Shown here piece after piece: positions 55,148 through 64,000 of a stretch of DNA of 64,000 nucleotides. A program made the translations under genes and the position numbers. The DNA comes from Acidobacteriota bacterium (GTDB lineage Bacteria > Acidobacteriota > Terriglobia > Terriglobales > Acidobacteriaceae). The DNA lies in contig JAFDVP010000001.1 of NCBI GenBank assembly GCA_018268895.1, forward strand, positions 1,488,001-1,552,000. The letters are read 5' to 3'. Below the pieces are notes generated by a model. The model saw only the letters and a list, made by a program, of their open reading frames with translations. It was not told the origin of the DNA and did no database searches. How positions within the stretch are numbered: position 1 is the first letter of the stretch; each line of letters opens with the position of its first letter.

Positions 55148-55184
55148 ACAAACGCGCCGTGGAGGCCTCCCACGGCGCGTTTGT
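55148..55184. terminator. Bidirectional terminator between alginate-lyase-family and GH105 genes
   Basis: A perfect 15-bp stem (ACAAACGCGCCGTGG with CCACGGCGCGTTTGT) with a 7-nt loop, and A/T-rich ends on both sides, between two convergent genes. Confidence 0.9.
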
Positions 55185-55196
55185 ATTCGTTCTAAA

Positions 55197-56444
55197 CTAC
55201 TTCTTACCGCCTGCAAGCCGGTTCATCTCATATCCCGCCATCAGGAAGCCGCCAACGCCGTACACATGGCTCGACGAAGGCTTGAACTTTCCTGGCTGCG
55301 CATCCACCGGCTGAATCGAACCCAGGCGTCCGTCGGCATAAACATGCTTCAGCATCCCAGCCCATGACTTCTCCACGACCGGAAGATACGTCTTACGATC
55401 GAGAATGTGCTCATTGATGCCGTATGCGATGGCATAGGTAAAGAACGCCGAGCCCGAAACCTCCGGCAGTTCATACGCACCCGGATCGAGCAGACCGGAC
55501 CGCCACAACCCGTCCTCCCCCTGGATCGACTTCACCTCTTCAGCCATCTGCTTGAACTGCTCCACGTACTTCGCACGGGTCGGATAGTTCTTCGGCATAA
55601 TCTCCAATACCTTCACCAGACCGCCCAGGACCCACCCGTTGCCGCGCGACCAATATAGGTTCTTCCCGTTGGCCTGCTTCTGCGTCAAATAACGTTCGTC
55701 GCGGAAGTAGAGATGGTCCGTCTGGTTGTAAAGTGTCGCGGACGTAAGCCACCACTCGTGGTCCATATAGTCGAGATACTTTTTGTCGCCCGTGGCGGCA
55801 TACATGCGCGCAAGCACAGGAGGGGCCATGTAAAGCGCATCGCACCACCACCACACCAGCTTTTTGGGGTCGTCCGGACGGATTACCAGACGATCCATAA
55901 TCTCCTTCGTGTTCGCCATGCGTACCGGTTTGCGCGCTCCCTTCGGATCACCCAGGTAGAGGTCCATGTACGCCTTGCCCATCGCCTCATCGTCAGCATG
56001 CGGAAAGCGGTAATCGAGCAGCTCCCACTTCTCCTGCTCGGAGAACTTCAGCACGGCATCGCGAAATGCCGGGTCTCCCGTTGCCTTCGAGGCTGCAAGC
56101 AAACCGTCGTACATGGCAGCATACGTCCACAGCCGATTGAACGTCGGCTCGGCAACCTTCACCTGCCACGCCGCCACTTTTTTGACAACGTGCTGAATTG
56201 CCGCTGGCTTCAGCTCCGCCGAAATATCGGTCGCCAGTGGGCCTGGATCGTCCGGTGCGTCACCCGAAGCCTTCGAATCAGGCACAGGCTTACTCGCCGC
56301 CGCGGAGGAAGCCTGCGCTGCGGCCATAGTGACCGATCCAACAAGCAGCCCTAAAGCAAGCATGCCAGCAACTCCGGTTCGATAGATGCCGCTCCATGGT
56401 TTATGGCGGACAAAGGGCTTCAGATTGAGATCAGTAGGGTTCAT
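55197..56444 (-). CDS. GH105 unsaturated-glucuronyl/rhamnogalacturonyl hydrolase
   Basis: A 415-residue exported protein. The signal peptide includes AGMLALGLLVGSVTMAAAQA, followed by a Pro/Ser linker and the (alpha/alpha)6 GH88/105 barrel. Landmark strings are RLWTYAAMYDGLLAAS, the catalytic Asp region VWWWCDALYMAPPVLARM, LYWSRGNGWVLGGL and VSGSAFFTYAIAYGI. Family members remove unsaturated uronic acids produced by polysaccharide lyases, which fits the adjacent lyase gene. It lies 21 bp downstream of the ROK regulator on the same strand. Confidence 0.93.
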   Translation of the reverse strand: MNPTDLNLKPFVRHKPWSGIYRTGVAGMLALGLLVGSVTMAAAQASSAAASKPVPDSKASGDAPDDPGPLATDISAELKPAAIQHVVKKVAAWQVKVAEPTFNRLWTYAAMYDGLLAASKATGDPAFRDAVLKFSEQEKWELLDYRFPHADDEAMGKAYMDLYLGDPKGARKPVRMANTKEIMDRLVIRPDDPKKLVWWWCDALYMAPPVLARMYAATGDKKYLDYMDHEWWLTSATLYNQTDHLYFRDERYLTQKQANGKNLYWSRGNGWVLGGLVKVLEIMPKNYPTRAKYVEQFKQMAEEVKSIQGEDGLWRSGLLDPGAYELPEVSGSAFFTYAIAYGINEHILDRKTYLPVVEKSWAGMLKHVYADGRLGSIQPVDAQPGKFKPSSSHVYGVGGFLMAGYEMNRLAGGKK

Positions 56445-56465
56445 TTCTAGATAGTTCCTTTCAGT

Positions 56466-57638
56466 TCAGGCAAGACCCTGGTTCATGACAAGAGCGACTG
56501 CGCTGCGCAGTCGCGCGGTATTGCCCTCAAACGAAGGCCGCAACCTTGGAGCCTTCGAAAAGGCATTCTGTTTCAACTCCGCTTCAATCTTCGGGCCAAA
56601 GACATGCCAGGCAGCCGTAATGTCGCCGACGATAACAATCTCGCTCGGGGCCAGCGCCGAGGCGATCATGCGCAGACCGCGTCCCAGAAACACGGACATC
56701 TTCTCGAGCGCCTTCACCGCATCCGGATCTTCGGCCTGCGCCAGCTTCACCAGCGCCGCAAAGCTTGCCGGCGCGCGCCTGCCGCTCATCTCCTGGTAGT
56801 AACGCAGCCCTGCCCTGTTTGAAGCGACCGTCTCCCAGCAGCCGTGCCCGCCGCAACCACACAGAAGCCCGTCTCGCTCCATCTCGATATGGCCGAACTC
56901 GCCCGCCATGCCATTGGAACCGCGGAGCAGGCGCCCGTTCGAAAAAATACCTGTACCGATACCTTCGGAGACGTTAACCACCACAAGGTCCTGCAAGCCG
57001 TCGCTGTCCCCAAACCACACCTCCGAGAGCGCACAGGCATTGGCCACGTTATCCATCTCCACGCGTAGCCCGGTCGAACGATGAATCTTAGACTTAATGC
57101 TCTGCACCGGCCAATTCAGGTTTGGCGCGAAGATCGGCTTTTCCAGTTGCGGATCGGCGCGTCCAGGCAGGCTGATTCCAACCCCATCGAACGACTTGTC
57201 CGAATGGTTCGCGATCAGCTTGTGGATCGCGGCAACGATCGAGGCAATCGCTTTCTTCGGATCAATCGGAAGCGCAACAACGTTCTGCGCCACAATTTTG
57301 CCGCCCAGGTCTGTAACTGCGACGGTCGTTTGAGACGGATGAATATCCAGAGCAATAACAGCGCGTTGCTGATTCAACTCCAGAAAAGTCGGGTGCCTTC
57401 CGCGCGGCAATCTTCCCGTCGATCCGTCCAGTACCCATCGTTCCTTGATCAGGTCCTCGACGATCAGCGAAATCGTGCTGCGCTGCAAACCCGAAATACG
57501 GGCCAAGTCGGCGCGCGAGATTGGCTGGCGCGTCCGGATTAGATTGAAGACAAGGTTCCGGTTGATCTGCCGCGGAGTCTTGTTCGACGCGCTGAGCTTT
57601 CGCGTAAAGGTAAAAGCATGTGTGGGAGGAGTTGGCAT
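56466..57638 (-). CDS. ROK-family transcriptional repressor (NagC/XylR type)
   Basis: A 390-residue regulator from the ATG at 57638. The N-terminal winged HTH (INRNLVFNLIRTRQPISRAD, LARISGLQRSTISLIVEDL) is followed by a ROK sugar-binding domain. That domain has VIALDIHPSQTTVAVTDLGG, the ATP/sugar region GVGISLPG, NVSEGIGTGIF, and the zinc motif FGHIEMERDGLLCGCGGHGCWE. It precedes the GH105 gene by 21 bp and is divergent from a TonB receptor gene. It probably represses both until a released sugar binds. The effector is unknown. Confidence 0.94.
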   Translation of the reverse strand: MPTPPTHAFTFTRKLSASNKTPRQINRNLVFNLIRTRQPISRADLARISGLQRSTISLIVEDLIKERWVLDGSTGRLPRGRHPTFLELNQQRAVIALDIHPSQTTVAVTDLGGKIVAQNVVALPIDPKKAIASIVAAIHKLIANHSDKSFDGVGISLPGRADPQLEKPIFAPNLNWPVQSIKSKIHRSTGLRVEMDNVANACALSEVWFGDSDGLQDLVVVNVSEGIGTGIFSNGRLLRGSNGMAGEFGHIEMERDGLLCGCGGHGCWETVASNRAGLRYYQEMSGRRAPASFAALVKLAQAEDPDAVKALEKMSVFLGRGLRMIASALAPSEIVIVGDITAAWHVFGPKIEAELKQNAFSKAPRLRPSFEGNTARLRSAVALVMNQGLA

Positions 57639-57665
57639 TCTAACTTTCTTACGGGTCTCGGACAA

Positions 57666-58102
57666 GGAACTACTGTTGTTGGAACTTTTTACACTATCGC
57701 CCGCATCTCAATCCAGTGCGCCGTCCGATAAGCGACTGAGTTACCCGCTTACATTCAAAGGCGTTTTGTACGCTCTATGAACTATCTTTGTCAAAACAAA
57801 TTCATAGATTGACGACAACCTCAATTTCTCATTCGCTAGACCGGTCGACTGCGTATGTTGCTCTAACAATTAGCTAATTGCACTCCGTTAGCCACCAGCC
57901 ACTCGCTCAAATTGAGCAAAATCTGCCTCGCCGGCGCAGCCCACAAAAGGGTTGTTTCGAGATAACCCTTCCTCGGGGATTGACAATTGTTTTATCAGCG
58001 GACTATCTTTCACTCCGTTTCCAAACTTTTTAAATCTTTACGAATAGTCCATAGACAAACGTTTGATTTAGAACATTTATTCCTCTGGAGGCAGTAGAGA
58101 CG
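57666..58102. promoter_or_regulatory. ROK/TonB-receptor divergent control region
   Basis: About 440 bp, AT-richer than its surroundings. On the plus strand a good promoter candidate is TTGACA (57980-57985), an 18-bp spacer and TATCTT (58004-58009), about 95 bp before the receptor start. Three perfect inverted repeats stand out: TTTGT-CAAA-ACAAA (57787-57800), GCTCAA-A-TTGAGC (57905-57917), and AAGGGTT-10 bp-AACCCTT (57947-57970), the last ending 9 bp before the -35 box. The 9-mer ACTATCTTT occurs at both ends. Any of the repeats could be a ROK operator. Confidence 0.6.
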
Positions 58103-61100
58103 ATGCGCATTTCTTCCCTATCCCTTACTCTGGCCCGATTGCTTGCAATAGCCATATTCGTATTTCCTGGCATTGCCGCGCGGGCACAGCTCAGCACGGC
58201 CACGATGTTCGGCGTCATCACCGACTCCACCGGGGCCGTTGTGCCCGGCGCCACTGTCACCCTCACCCAGACCGACACCAACTTCACTCGTGTCTCCACG
58301 ACAAAAGCCGACGGCTCTTACCGTGAAGAATTCCTGCCCATAGGTCCATACAGGGTCTCGGTGTCAGCACCCGGATTCAAGTCGCTCCAGCGCACCGGCG
58401 TCGTGCTCTCCGTGATGCAGAATGCCTCGCTCGACCTTTCCCTTGAAATTGGCGGGGCCGAGCAGACGATCGACGTAACAGCCGATGTCCCGCTCGTCAA
58501 TACTGGCAACTCCGCCCTTGGACAGACAGTCTCCAACGTTGAAATCGATAATCTCCCCCTGGTCAACCGCAACGTCGATCGCCTTCTGCAACTTGTACCC
58601 GGCATACAGAAGGTCGACACCATCAATAGCCTTGGCTACCAGGAGATCAAGGTTCTGGCCAACGGCTCAACCGATGGCTTTGTCGGACAGGTCTCCTACT
58701 ACCTCGACGGCGGCCTCAACATGACTGGCCTCCGCAACTCCGGCAATCAGGTTCCCAATCCTGACGCCATCAGCCAGTTCAATGTCGTCACCAATAACTA
58801 CAGCGCACAACTCGGCCGCTACTCCTCCGCGGTTGTCAGTATCGTCTCCAAGAGCGGAACCAACAGCTTCCACGGTTCGGCCTTCGAGTTCTTCCGTGAT
58901 CGTAACTTCAACGCCATTGCTCACAACTCCGGTGCCAATGCTACGAAAAATCCTTACAACCAGCATCGTTTCGGAGCTACGATCGGTGGACCGATCCGTC
59001 ACGACAAGGACTTTTTCTTCGGAAGTTTCGGCGGATATCGCTTCATTCAGTACAGCGACTACAGCGGTAGCCTGCCCAGCGATGCGCAGATGCGCGGAGA
59101 CTTTTCAGAGAACATGCCGACCACTGCGGAGCAGCCGAACTGCACCACGGCTCCCACGGCAGCGGCAAACACTGCGGTTCACTTTCTCGTCTGCAATCCC
59201 GTCACACGCACGCCTTATGCTGGCAATAAGTTGCCTTCGGTAGATCCCACCGCAGTCAACATCCTGACTTATCTGAAAAAAGTTCTTCCTGCGCAGCAAC
59301 CCGCGCGGACCGGCGATACGCGATACACCTATCGCACCCGTGGAGCCATCCCCGAGCAGAATGAAGAATATCTGATCAAAACAGATCATCAGCTCACTTC
59401 GTCGCACCGTCTGACACTTAGCTACTTCCTGCTTAACTACAAAGTTCGCATCAATCCGCAGAGCCCGATGTTGACGCAGCTCTGGTCCTACTCGAACTAC
59501 GCCAACAAGCAGCAGAATGCCAACATCAGCGACGTCTGGACCATCAGTCCACGCACGGTCAATCAGTTCTGGGTCAACTACACGCGGCAGAATGGCGGGC
59601 GCATTCCTGTGTCGGGCGATCCTACTAAGCAGACCCTCGCCGATTTCGGCTCTGATTTTGGAGTTGTCGGAACACCTTCGCTTCCCGATATCAACGTTAC
59701 CGGCGTTGAAGGTTTCCGCCTCGGTCAGGCCATCACCGGACCCAAAGCAGGCGCCAATGTCTATGGCATCCGCGACGTGCTCAGTACGACGCGTGGCAAG
59801 CATACTCTCTACTTCGGTGGCGAAGCAGGCCTCGAAAAAGACTTCCAGCTCACCTCTCTGAACAACTACGGCACCTTCAACTTTTCCAGTGCCAATGCTG
59901 GAAACGCGTCTGCACGTACGACCAATGCGCTGTCAGACTTCATTGCGGGCATTCCGAACACCATGGGACAGGACACTGGCCTCTACGCCAACGCCAATTA
60001 CTTCAACTACAGCGTCTTCGCCCAGGACGACTGGCGCATCCTCCCCAACCTGACCCTCAACCTCGGAGTCCGTTACGACTGGCAGCAGGCCCCTACCGAC
60101 CCGCAGCGGATGCAGACCAACTTCACACCGGGCGCGCAGTCGCATGCGTTCCAGAATGTGACCATCATTGGCAAGACCGGCCCGCAACTCGCTCCCGTCG
60201 GACTGCTCTTCCCCGGCGACCCTGGTGTGCCCAAGGGCGGCGTCTTCACTCCCATGAACCACGTCTCGCCACGTCTTGGGTTTGCCTATGATCCCTTCGG
60301 AAGCGGCAGGACCGTGATCCACGGCGCAGCCGGTCTCTTCTTCGGTGGCATCTCAGGTAACCAGTGGGAGTTCCCCTCGAACTTTGCGCCTTATGCCGTA
60401 CGCAACAGTTACAGCAAGGTTGTCTCCCTCACACATCCCTACACCGGCGACCCAACCGAGTTTCCGACCGGGACCAATCCGTATCCGGGCTTGAGCTTTT
60501 CGCGCGGATCCAACAGCGCTACCTTCCTGCCGATCAACCAGATCGTGGCCTTCGATCCCAACTATCGCTGGCCGTACTCCATCCAGCTCAATTTCGGCGT
60601 TCAGCAGCAGTTGACCAACAGTCTGGCCTTCAGCATCTACTATGTCGGTTCGCTCAATCGAAAGAACCCGATTTACAACGATATCAACGGGCCGCAGTTC
60701 AATATCACCGCCAACAACACCAGCGGTGCAAGCTGCACCGACCTCACCAAGCCATGCGCTTATGCCAACACCAGCGCCACGGTCAACAATCGCCGGCCGC
60801 TCAACTCGCAGTTCGGTGCTTCGGCAGCCAGCCCAATCTACAGCAATGTGTTCATCATTCGTTCTAACCAGAACTCCAACTACAACGGACTTCAGGTCAC
60901 CATCGAACAGCGCATCACGCACCACATCAGCGCGCGCGGCTACTACAGTTGGAGCAAAACGTTGCAGAGCAACAATCTTGATTCCACAGGCGGACTCAAC
61001 GGAACCTTCGTCGATGCCAACTACCCACAGCTTGAGTATCGCCAGCGCTCCGATCAGGACCGGCGCCACATGATGACAATGTCGTTCGTCTGGAAACCAG

Positions 61101-61630
61101 ACTACTTCGACAAGTACAACCGTTTCGTCAAAACAGCGTTCAACGGCTGGACCGTGACCGGAATCTGGACCGCAAACAGCGGACAACCCTTTACTGTGAC
61201 CACAGGCGTAGACAACTACTTCTCCGGTCTTGGAAATAACCGTCCGAGCATCATTCCCGGAAAGACTCCCAGCACCCTTCCCAATAGCTCGCGGGTTGTG
61301 GAGATGGCAAAATGGTTCGACACCTCGGTCTATTGCCGTCCTGGAGTCGATGCAGGCTGCCCCGGTGTCGGCCCTCTGGGAATGCTCGGCAACACGCGTC
61401 CTATGCAGCTTGATGTCCCTGGGTATCGCAATGTAGACGCATCACTCTTCCGTTCGTTCAATCTTCATGAGTCGCTGAAATTCCAGCTCCGCGGCGAGGT
61501 CTCCAACGTCTTCAACCTCGTCAATCTGGGCACTCCGTCGGCTGCGATGAACAGCACGACCTATGGCCAGATCAATGGCAGCGGTGGCGGTCAGCGCATC
61601 ATCCAGGTCGGCGGACGAATCCTCTTCTAA
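58103..61630 (+). CDS. Oar-like TonB-dependent receptor with N-terminal carboxypeptidase-regulatory domain
   Basis: An 1175-residue outer-membrane protein. The signal peptide (LARLLAIAIFVFPGIAARAQ) is followed by a carboxypeptidase-regulatory-like domain (about 33-115: FGVITDSTGAVVPGATVTLT ... EFLPIGPYRVSVSAPGFKSL), a plug (QTVSNVEIDNLPLVNRNVDR) and a beta-barrel of about 900 residues ending in a hydrophobic strand (QRIIQVGGRILF). This type is abundant in Acidobacteria and takes up large substrates such as oligosaccharides using TonB energy. Position next to a ROK repressor, GH105 and lyase supports a saccharide ligand. GGAGG precedes the ATG; a terminator follows. Confidence 0.95.
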   Translation: MRISSLSLTLARLLAIAIFVFPGIAARAQLSTATMFGVITDSTGAVVPGATVTLTQTDTNFTRVSTTKADGSYREEFLPIGPYRVSVSAPGFKSLQRTGVVLSVMQNASLDLSLEIGGAEQTIDVTADVPLVNTGNSALGQTVSNVEIDNLPLVNRNVDRLLQLVPGIQKVDTINSLGYQEIKVLANGSTDGFVGQVSYYLDGGLNMTGLRNSGNQVPNPDAISQFNVVTNNYSAQLGRYSSAVVSIVSKSGTNSFHGSAFEFFRDRNFNAIAHNSGANATKNPYNQHRFGATIGGPIRHDKDFFFGSFGGYRFIQYSDYSGSLPSDAQMRGDFSENMPTTAEQPNCTTAPTAAANTAVHFLVCNPVTRTPYAGNKLPSVDPTAVNILTYLKKVLPAQQPARTGDTRYTYRTRGAIPEQNEEYLIKTDHQLTSSHRLTLSYFLLNYKVRINPQSPMLTQLWSYSNYANKQQNANISDVWTISPRTVNQFWVNYTRQNGGRIPVSGDPTKQTLADFGSDFGVVGTPSLPDINVTGVEGFRLGQAITGPKAGANVYGIRDVLSTTRGKHTLYFGGEAGLEKDFQLTSLNNYGTFNFSSANAGNASARTTNALSDFIAGIPNTMGQDTGLYANANYFNYSVFAQDDWRILPNLTLNLGVRYDWQQAPTDPQRMQTNFTPGAQSHAFQNVTIIGKTGPQLAPVGLLFPGDPGVPKGGVFTPMNHVSPRLGFAYDPFGSGRTVIHGAAGLFFGGISGNQWEFPSNFAPYAVRNSYSKVVSLTHPYTGDPTEFPTGTNPYPGLSFSRGSNSATFLPINQIVAFDPNYRWPYSIQLNFGVQQQLTNSLAFSIYYVGSLNRKNPIYNDINGPQFNITANNTSGASCTDLTKPCAYANTSATVNNRRPLNSQFGASAASPIYSNVFIIRSNQNSNYNGLQVTIEQRITHHISARGYYSWSKTLQSNNLDSTGGLNGTFVDANYPQLEYRQRSDQDRRHMMTMSFVWKPDYFDKYNRFVKTAFNGWTVTGIWTANSGQPFTVTTGVDNYFSGLGNNRPSIIPGKTPSTLPNSSRVVEMAKWFDTSVYCRPGVDAGCPGVGPLGMLGNTRPMQLDVPGYRNVDASLFRSFNLHESLKFQLRGEVSNVFNLVNLGTPSAAMNSTTYGQINGSGGGQRIIQVGGRILF

Positions 61631-61650
61631 CGAACGCAACAACCATCCTT

Positions 61651-61683
61651 CTCCCGGAGTATCGAACCTCGATCCTCCGGGAG
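61651..61683 (+). terminator. Terminator after the TonB receptor gene
   Basis: Outer stem CTCCCGGAG/CTCCGGGAG with an inner ATCGA/TCGAT stem, followed by TTTCTTTTT on the plus strand. Confidence 0.9.
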
Positions 61684-61793
61684 TTTCTTTTTAAGTGACA
61701 GAACGCTTCCCCTTGCCTGCGTCGAAAAGGAAAACCGGCGACCGGCTCCGGTATAGTAAGTCTTCCGGTAGTTGTTCTTTTGGAGGTAGTTCC

Positions 61794-63326
61794 GTGCGCG
61801 CTCGACGTGTGCTAGCAGCAACCATCACCCTCGGTCTTGCCCTGTGCGCCGCTCGCGCGCAGGACCTCGCGAGCTTCGAGAAGCGGACCCACGTCAAGGT
61901 CCTTCCCAACGGGCTGACACTCATCGTCTGCGAGCGGCCCGAGGCCCCCGTCTTCAGCTTCTACACCCTCGTCGACGCCGGCTCAGCCAACGACCCCCAG
62001 GGTGCCAGCGGCCTCGCACACATGTTCGAGCACATGGCCTTCAAGGGCTCCGAGCAGATCGGCACCACCAACTACCCCGCCGAAAAACTCGCACTCTCCA
62101 AAGTCGAAACCGCCTACGCCGCCTACGATGACGAATACCGCAAGCGCGTCGGCCAGGACCCTAAAAAGCTCGAGTCCCTGAAGAAAGCCTTCGACGACGC
62201 GCAGGATGCCGCACAGAAGTATGTCATCCCCAACCAGTTCTCCGAGATCGCCGAGCAGAACGGCGCCGTCGGCATCAACGCCTCCACCAGTGAGGACTCG
62301 ACGCAGTACTTCTGGTCGATGCCGTCCAACCGCCTCGAGCTGTGGGCCTACCTCGAAAGCCAGCGGATCGCTCAGCCCGTCCAGCGCGAGTTCTACAAGG
62401 AGCGCGACGTCGTCCAGGAGGAGCGCCGCATGCGCATCGACTCCTCCCCCGTGGGCCGCATGGTCGAGCAGTTCCTCGCCACCGCCTACGTCGCACACCC
62501 CTATGGCCGCTCCGGAGTTGGCTGGGAGAGTGAGATCTCGCAGGTCTCCGCCACCGAGGCCGAGGCCTTTCACAAGAAGTACTACACGCCGTCGAACATC
62601 GTCATCGCCGTCGTCGGCGACCTCAAGGCCTCCGAGACCATGCCCGTCCTCGAGCGCTACTTCTCGAAGATCCCGCCCGGCCCCAAGCCCACGCCGATGA
62701 CCACCGTCGAACCGCCGCAGTTCGCCGAAAAATCCGTCGTCATTAAAGAGGCCACGCAGCCCTTCTATATCGAGGGCTACCACCGCCCCGACTACCGCGA
62801 CCCCGACGACTCCGTCTACGACGCCATCACCGACATCTTCTCCAACGGACGCACCGCGCGCCTCTACCGATCGCTCGTCCGCGACCAGAGGATCGCCGCC
62901 GCGGCCGAAGGCTTCTCCGGCTTCCCAGGTTACAAGTTCCCCGGCCTCTTCGCCTTCTACGCTGTCCCCCTCCCCGGCCACACACCCGACGAGATCCGCG
63001 ACAGCATCCACAAAGAGCTCGACCGCCTCAAGACCTCCGACGTCTCCGATGAAGAGCTCGAGCGCTTCAAGACCCGCGCCCGCGCCGACCTCCTCCGCGG
63101 CCTGGCCGACAACGACGGCCTCGCCCACCAACTCGCCGAGTACCAGACCCGCTACGGCGACTGGCGACAGCTCTTCCGCGACCTCGACAAGATCAACGCC
63201 GTCAAGAAAGAAGACATCCGCCGCGTCGCCAACAAGATCTTCGTCGACTCAAACCGCACCAGCGCACGCATCGAGTTCGTCGCGCCACAAAAACCCGCAC
63301 AAGCCAGCCAGGGAGGCGCGCAGTGA
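61794..63326 (+). CDS. M16B zinc peptidase (active subunit)
   Basis: A 510-residue exported peptidase. The GTG at 61794 is preceded by GGAGGTAGTTCC and starts a signal peptide (RRVLAATITLGLALCAARAQ). The inverted zinc motif HMFEH lies in GLAHMFEHMAFKG, with the third ligand Glu expected about 75 residues later (ASTSEDSTQYFWSMP region). The R/Y-type substrate residues occur in the C-terminal half (FSNGRTARLYRSLV). M16B enzymes degrade short peptides in the periplasm. Its stop overlaps the next gene's GTG by 4 bp, the usual paired layout. Confidence 0.93.
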   Translation: MRARRVLAATITLGLALCAARAQDLASFEKRTHVKVLPNGLTLIVCERPEAPVFSFYTLVDAGSANDPQGASGLAHMFEHMAFKGSEQIGTTNYPAEKLALSKVETAYAAYDDEYRKRVGQDPKKLESLKKAFDDAQDAAQKYVIPNQFSEIAEQNGAVGINASTSEDSTQYFWSMPSNRLELWAYLESQRIAQPVQREFYKERDVVQEERRMRIDSSPVGRMVEQFLATAYVAHPYGRSGVGWESEISQVSATEAEAFHKKYYTPSNIVIAVVGDLKASETMPVLERYFSKIPPGPKPTPMTTVEPPQFAEKSVVIKEATQPFYIEGYHRPDYRDPDDSVYDAITDIFSNGRTARLYRSLVRDQRIAAAAEGFSGFPGYKFPGLFAFYAVPLPGHTPDEIRDSIHKELDRLKTSDVSDEELERFKTRARADLLRGLADNDGLAHQLAEYQTRYGDWRQLFRDLDKINAVKKEDIRRVANKIFVDSNRTSARIEFVAPQKPAQASQGGAQ

Positions 63327-64000
63327 AGACATTCATGAATCGTTATCGGCTAGCCTTCTCCGCTGCACTCATCGCGGCAATCTTCACGCCATCCGTTTCG
63401 CTCGCGCAGGCTGCTCCTGTCGCGGCACCACCAAAGCCCGCCGCCCCGGCACAGCCGTGGAAGAAGATACCCATCCCGCCACTCCACGCCTTTAAGCCTG
63501 AGCAGCCTAAGCGCATCGAGCTTGCGAACGGTCTCGTCATCTTCCTCCAGGAAGACCACGAGCTTCCCTTCATCAACGGCTCCATCCTCATCCGCGGTGG
63601 CAGCCGCGACGAGCCCGCTAACAAGGTCGGCCTCGTCTCTATGTACGGCCAGACGTGGCGCACCAGCGGCACCACGACGATCAGCGGCGACAAGCTCGAC
63701 GATCAGCTTGAACTCAAGGCCGCGCGCGTCGAAACCTCCGGAGGCTCCGCCAACACCTCCCTCCGCTGGTCCAGCTTCAAGCAGGATTTCGACTCCGTCT
63801 TCGCCTCGGCCATCGATCTCCTCCTCCACCCCGCCTTCAAGGCCGACAAGCTCGCCCTGAGCAAGCGCCAGATCGACACCGGCATCTCCCGCCGCAACGA
63901 CGACGCCTCGGGCATCGCCATCCGCGAAGCCGTCAAGCTCGTCTACGGCCCCACCAGCCCATTCGCGCGCCAGCCCGAGTACGCCACCGTCGCCGCCGTC
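63323..64000 (+). CDS. M16 family second subunit, zinc motif lost; runs off the window
   Basis: A partial gene starting at a GTG that overlaps the preceding M16 stop (GTGA). The signal peptide (YRLAFSAALIAAIFTPSVSL) and a Pro/Ala linker are followed by an M16 N-terminal fold (RIELANGLVIFLQEDHELPF). Where the active partner has HMFEH, this one reads GLVSMYGQTWRTSG, so it cannot bind catalytic zinc. In M16 pairs the second subunit often lacks zinc and supplies substrate-binding residues, which is probably its role here. The C-terminus is beyond the window. Confidence 0.92.
   Translation, partial: MKTFMNRYRLAFSAALIAAIFTPSVSLAQAAPVAAPPKPAAPAQPWKKIPIPPLHAFKPEQPKRIELANGLVIFLQEDHELPFINGSILIRGGSRDEPANKVGLVSMYGQTWRTSGTTTISGDKLDDQLELKAARVETSGGSANTSLRWSSFKQDFDSVFASAIDLLLHPAFKADKLALSKRQIDTGISRRNDDASGIAIREAVKLVYGPTSPFARQPEYATVAAV

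Noticed and set aside
61983..63131. 382-codon minus-strand open frame opposite the M16 peptidase
   Set aside because: Gly/Val/Asp-rich shadow of a strongly codon-biased gene; no ribosome-binding site and no recognisable domain.
1..64000. tRNA, rRNA, insertion sequences, prophage or integrase genes
   Set aside because: None seen. No transposase, integrase, capsid or portal-like product was recognised, and no cloverleaf was noticed, although no dedicated tRNA scan could be run.

Overview
The window looks like chromosomal DNA of an acidobacterium, class Terriglobia, near Granulicella, Edaphobacter or Terriglobus. This rests on gene content: an Oar-like TonB receptor with an N-terminal carboxypeptidase-regulatory domain, large secreted pro-kumamolisin (S53) proteins with Ig-like repeats, secreted NHL-type propeller proteins, and a moderately high GC content. 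No phylogenetic placement was computed. Both strands are densely coding. I see no rRNA, tRNA, insertion sequence, prophage or CRISPR array.

Left part (1-12.9 kb): a truncated NHL propeller protein at the edge; a three-gene minus-strand set for oxidative L-fucose breakdown (SDR dehydrogenase, L-fuconate dehydratase, FAH-family hydrolase); a secreted propeller lipoprotein; an MFS sugar porter with an unusual extra loop; a glycine-zipper lipoprotein; engB; a small urocanase-like Rossmann protein; and pruA.

Signalling and envelope block (12.9-22.4 kb): a LuxR-type regulator with a degenerate receiver, then an apparent two-gene operon encoding a response regulator fused to a thioredoxin-reductase-like flavoprotein and a cNMP-fold histidine kinase. 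A small lipoprotein, a VOC protein and a CAP-domain protein follow. Next come fcl, gmd and a WcaI-like glycosyltransferase for GDP-L-fucose and exopolysaccharide. The window therefore holds genes for both making and degrading fucose.

Central housekeeping block (22.5-41.6 kb): DppC- and DppB-type permeases on opposite strands, a YfcE-like phosphoesterase, a CorC/HlyC-type membrane protein, trxA, thrCB, modABC, murB, a bacilliredoxin, a sigma-54-activator-like AAA+ protein without the GAFTGA loop, a DUF885 metallopeptidase, proC, ctaA, an exported LEA-like 11-mer repeat protein and ppk1.

Right part (41.7-64 kb): two S53-family secreted proteins (one apparently catalytically dead) with the same C-terminal anchor-like module; a fatty-acid beta-oxidation operon (fadN-like, thiolase, a small membrane protein, acyl-CoA dehydrogenase) whose promoter holds a FadR-like palindrome between its -35 and -10 boxes; and a polysaccharide-use locus (alginate-lyase-family protein, GH105 hydrolase, ROK repressor, divergent TonB receptor). 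It ends with an M16 peptidase pair whose second member lacks the zinc motif and runs off the window.
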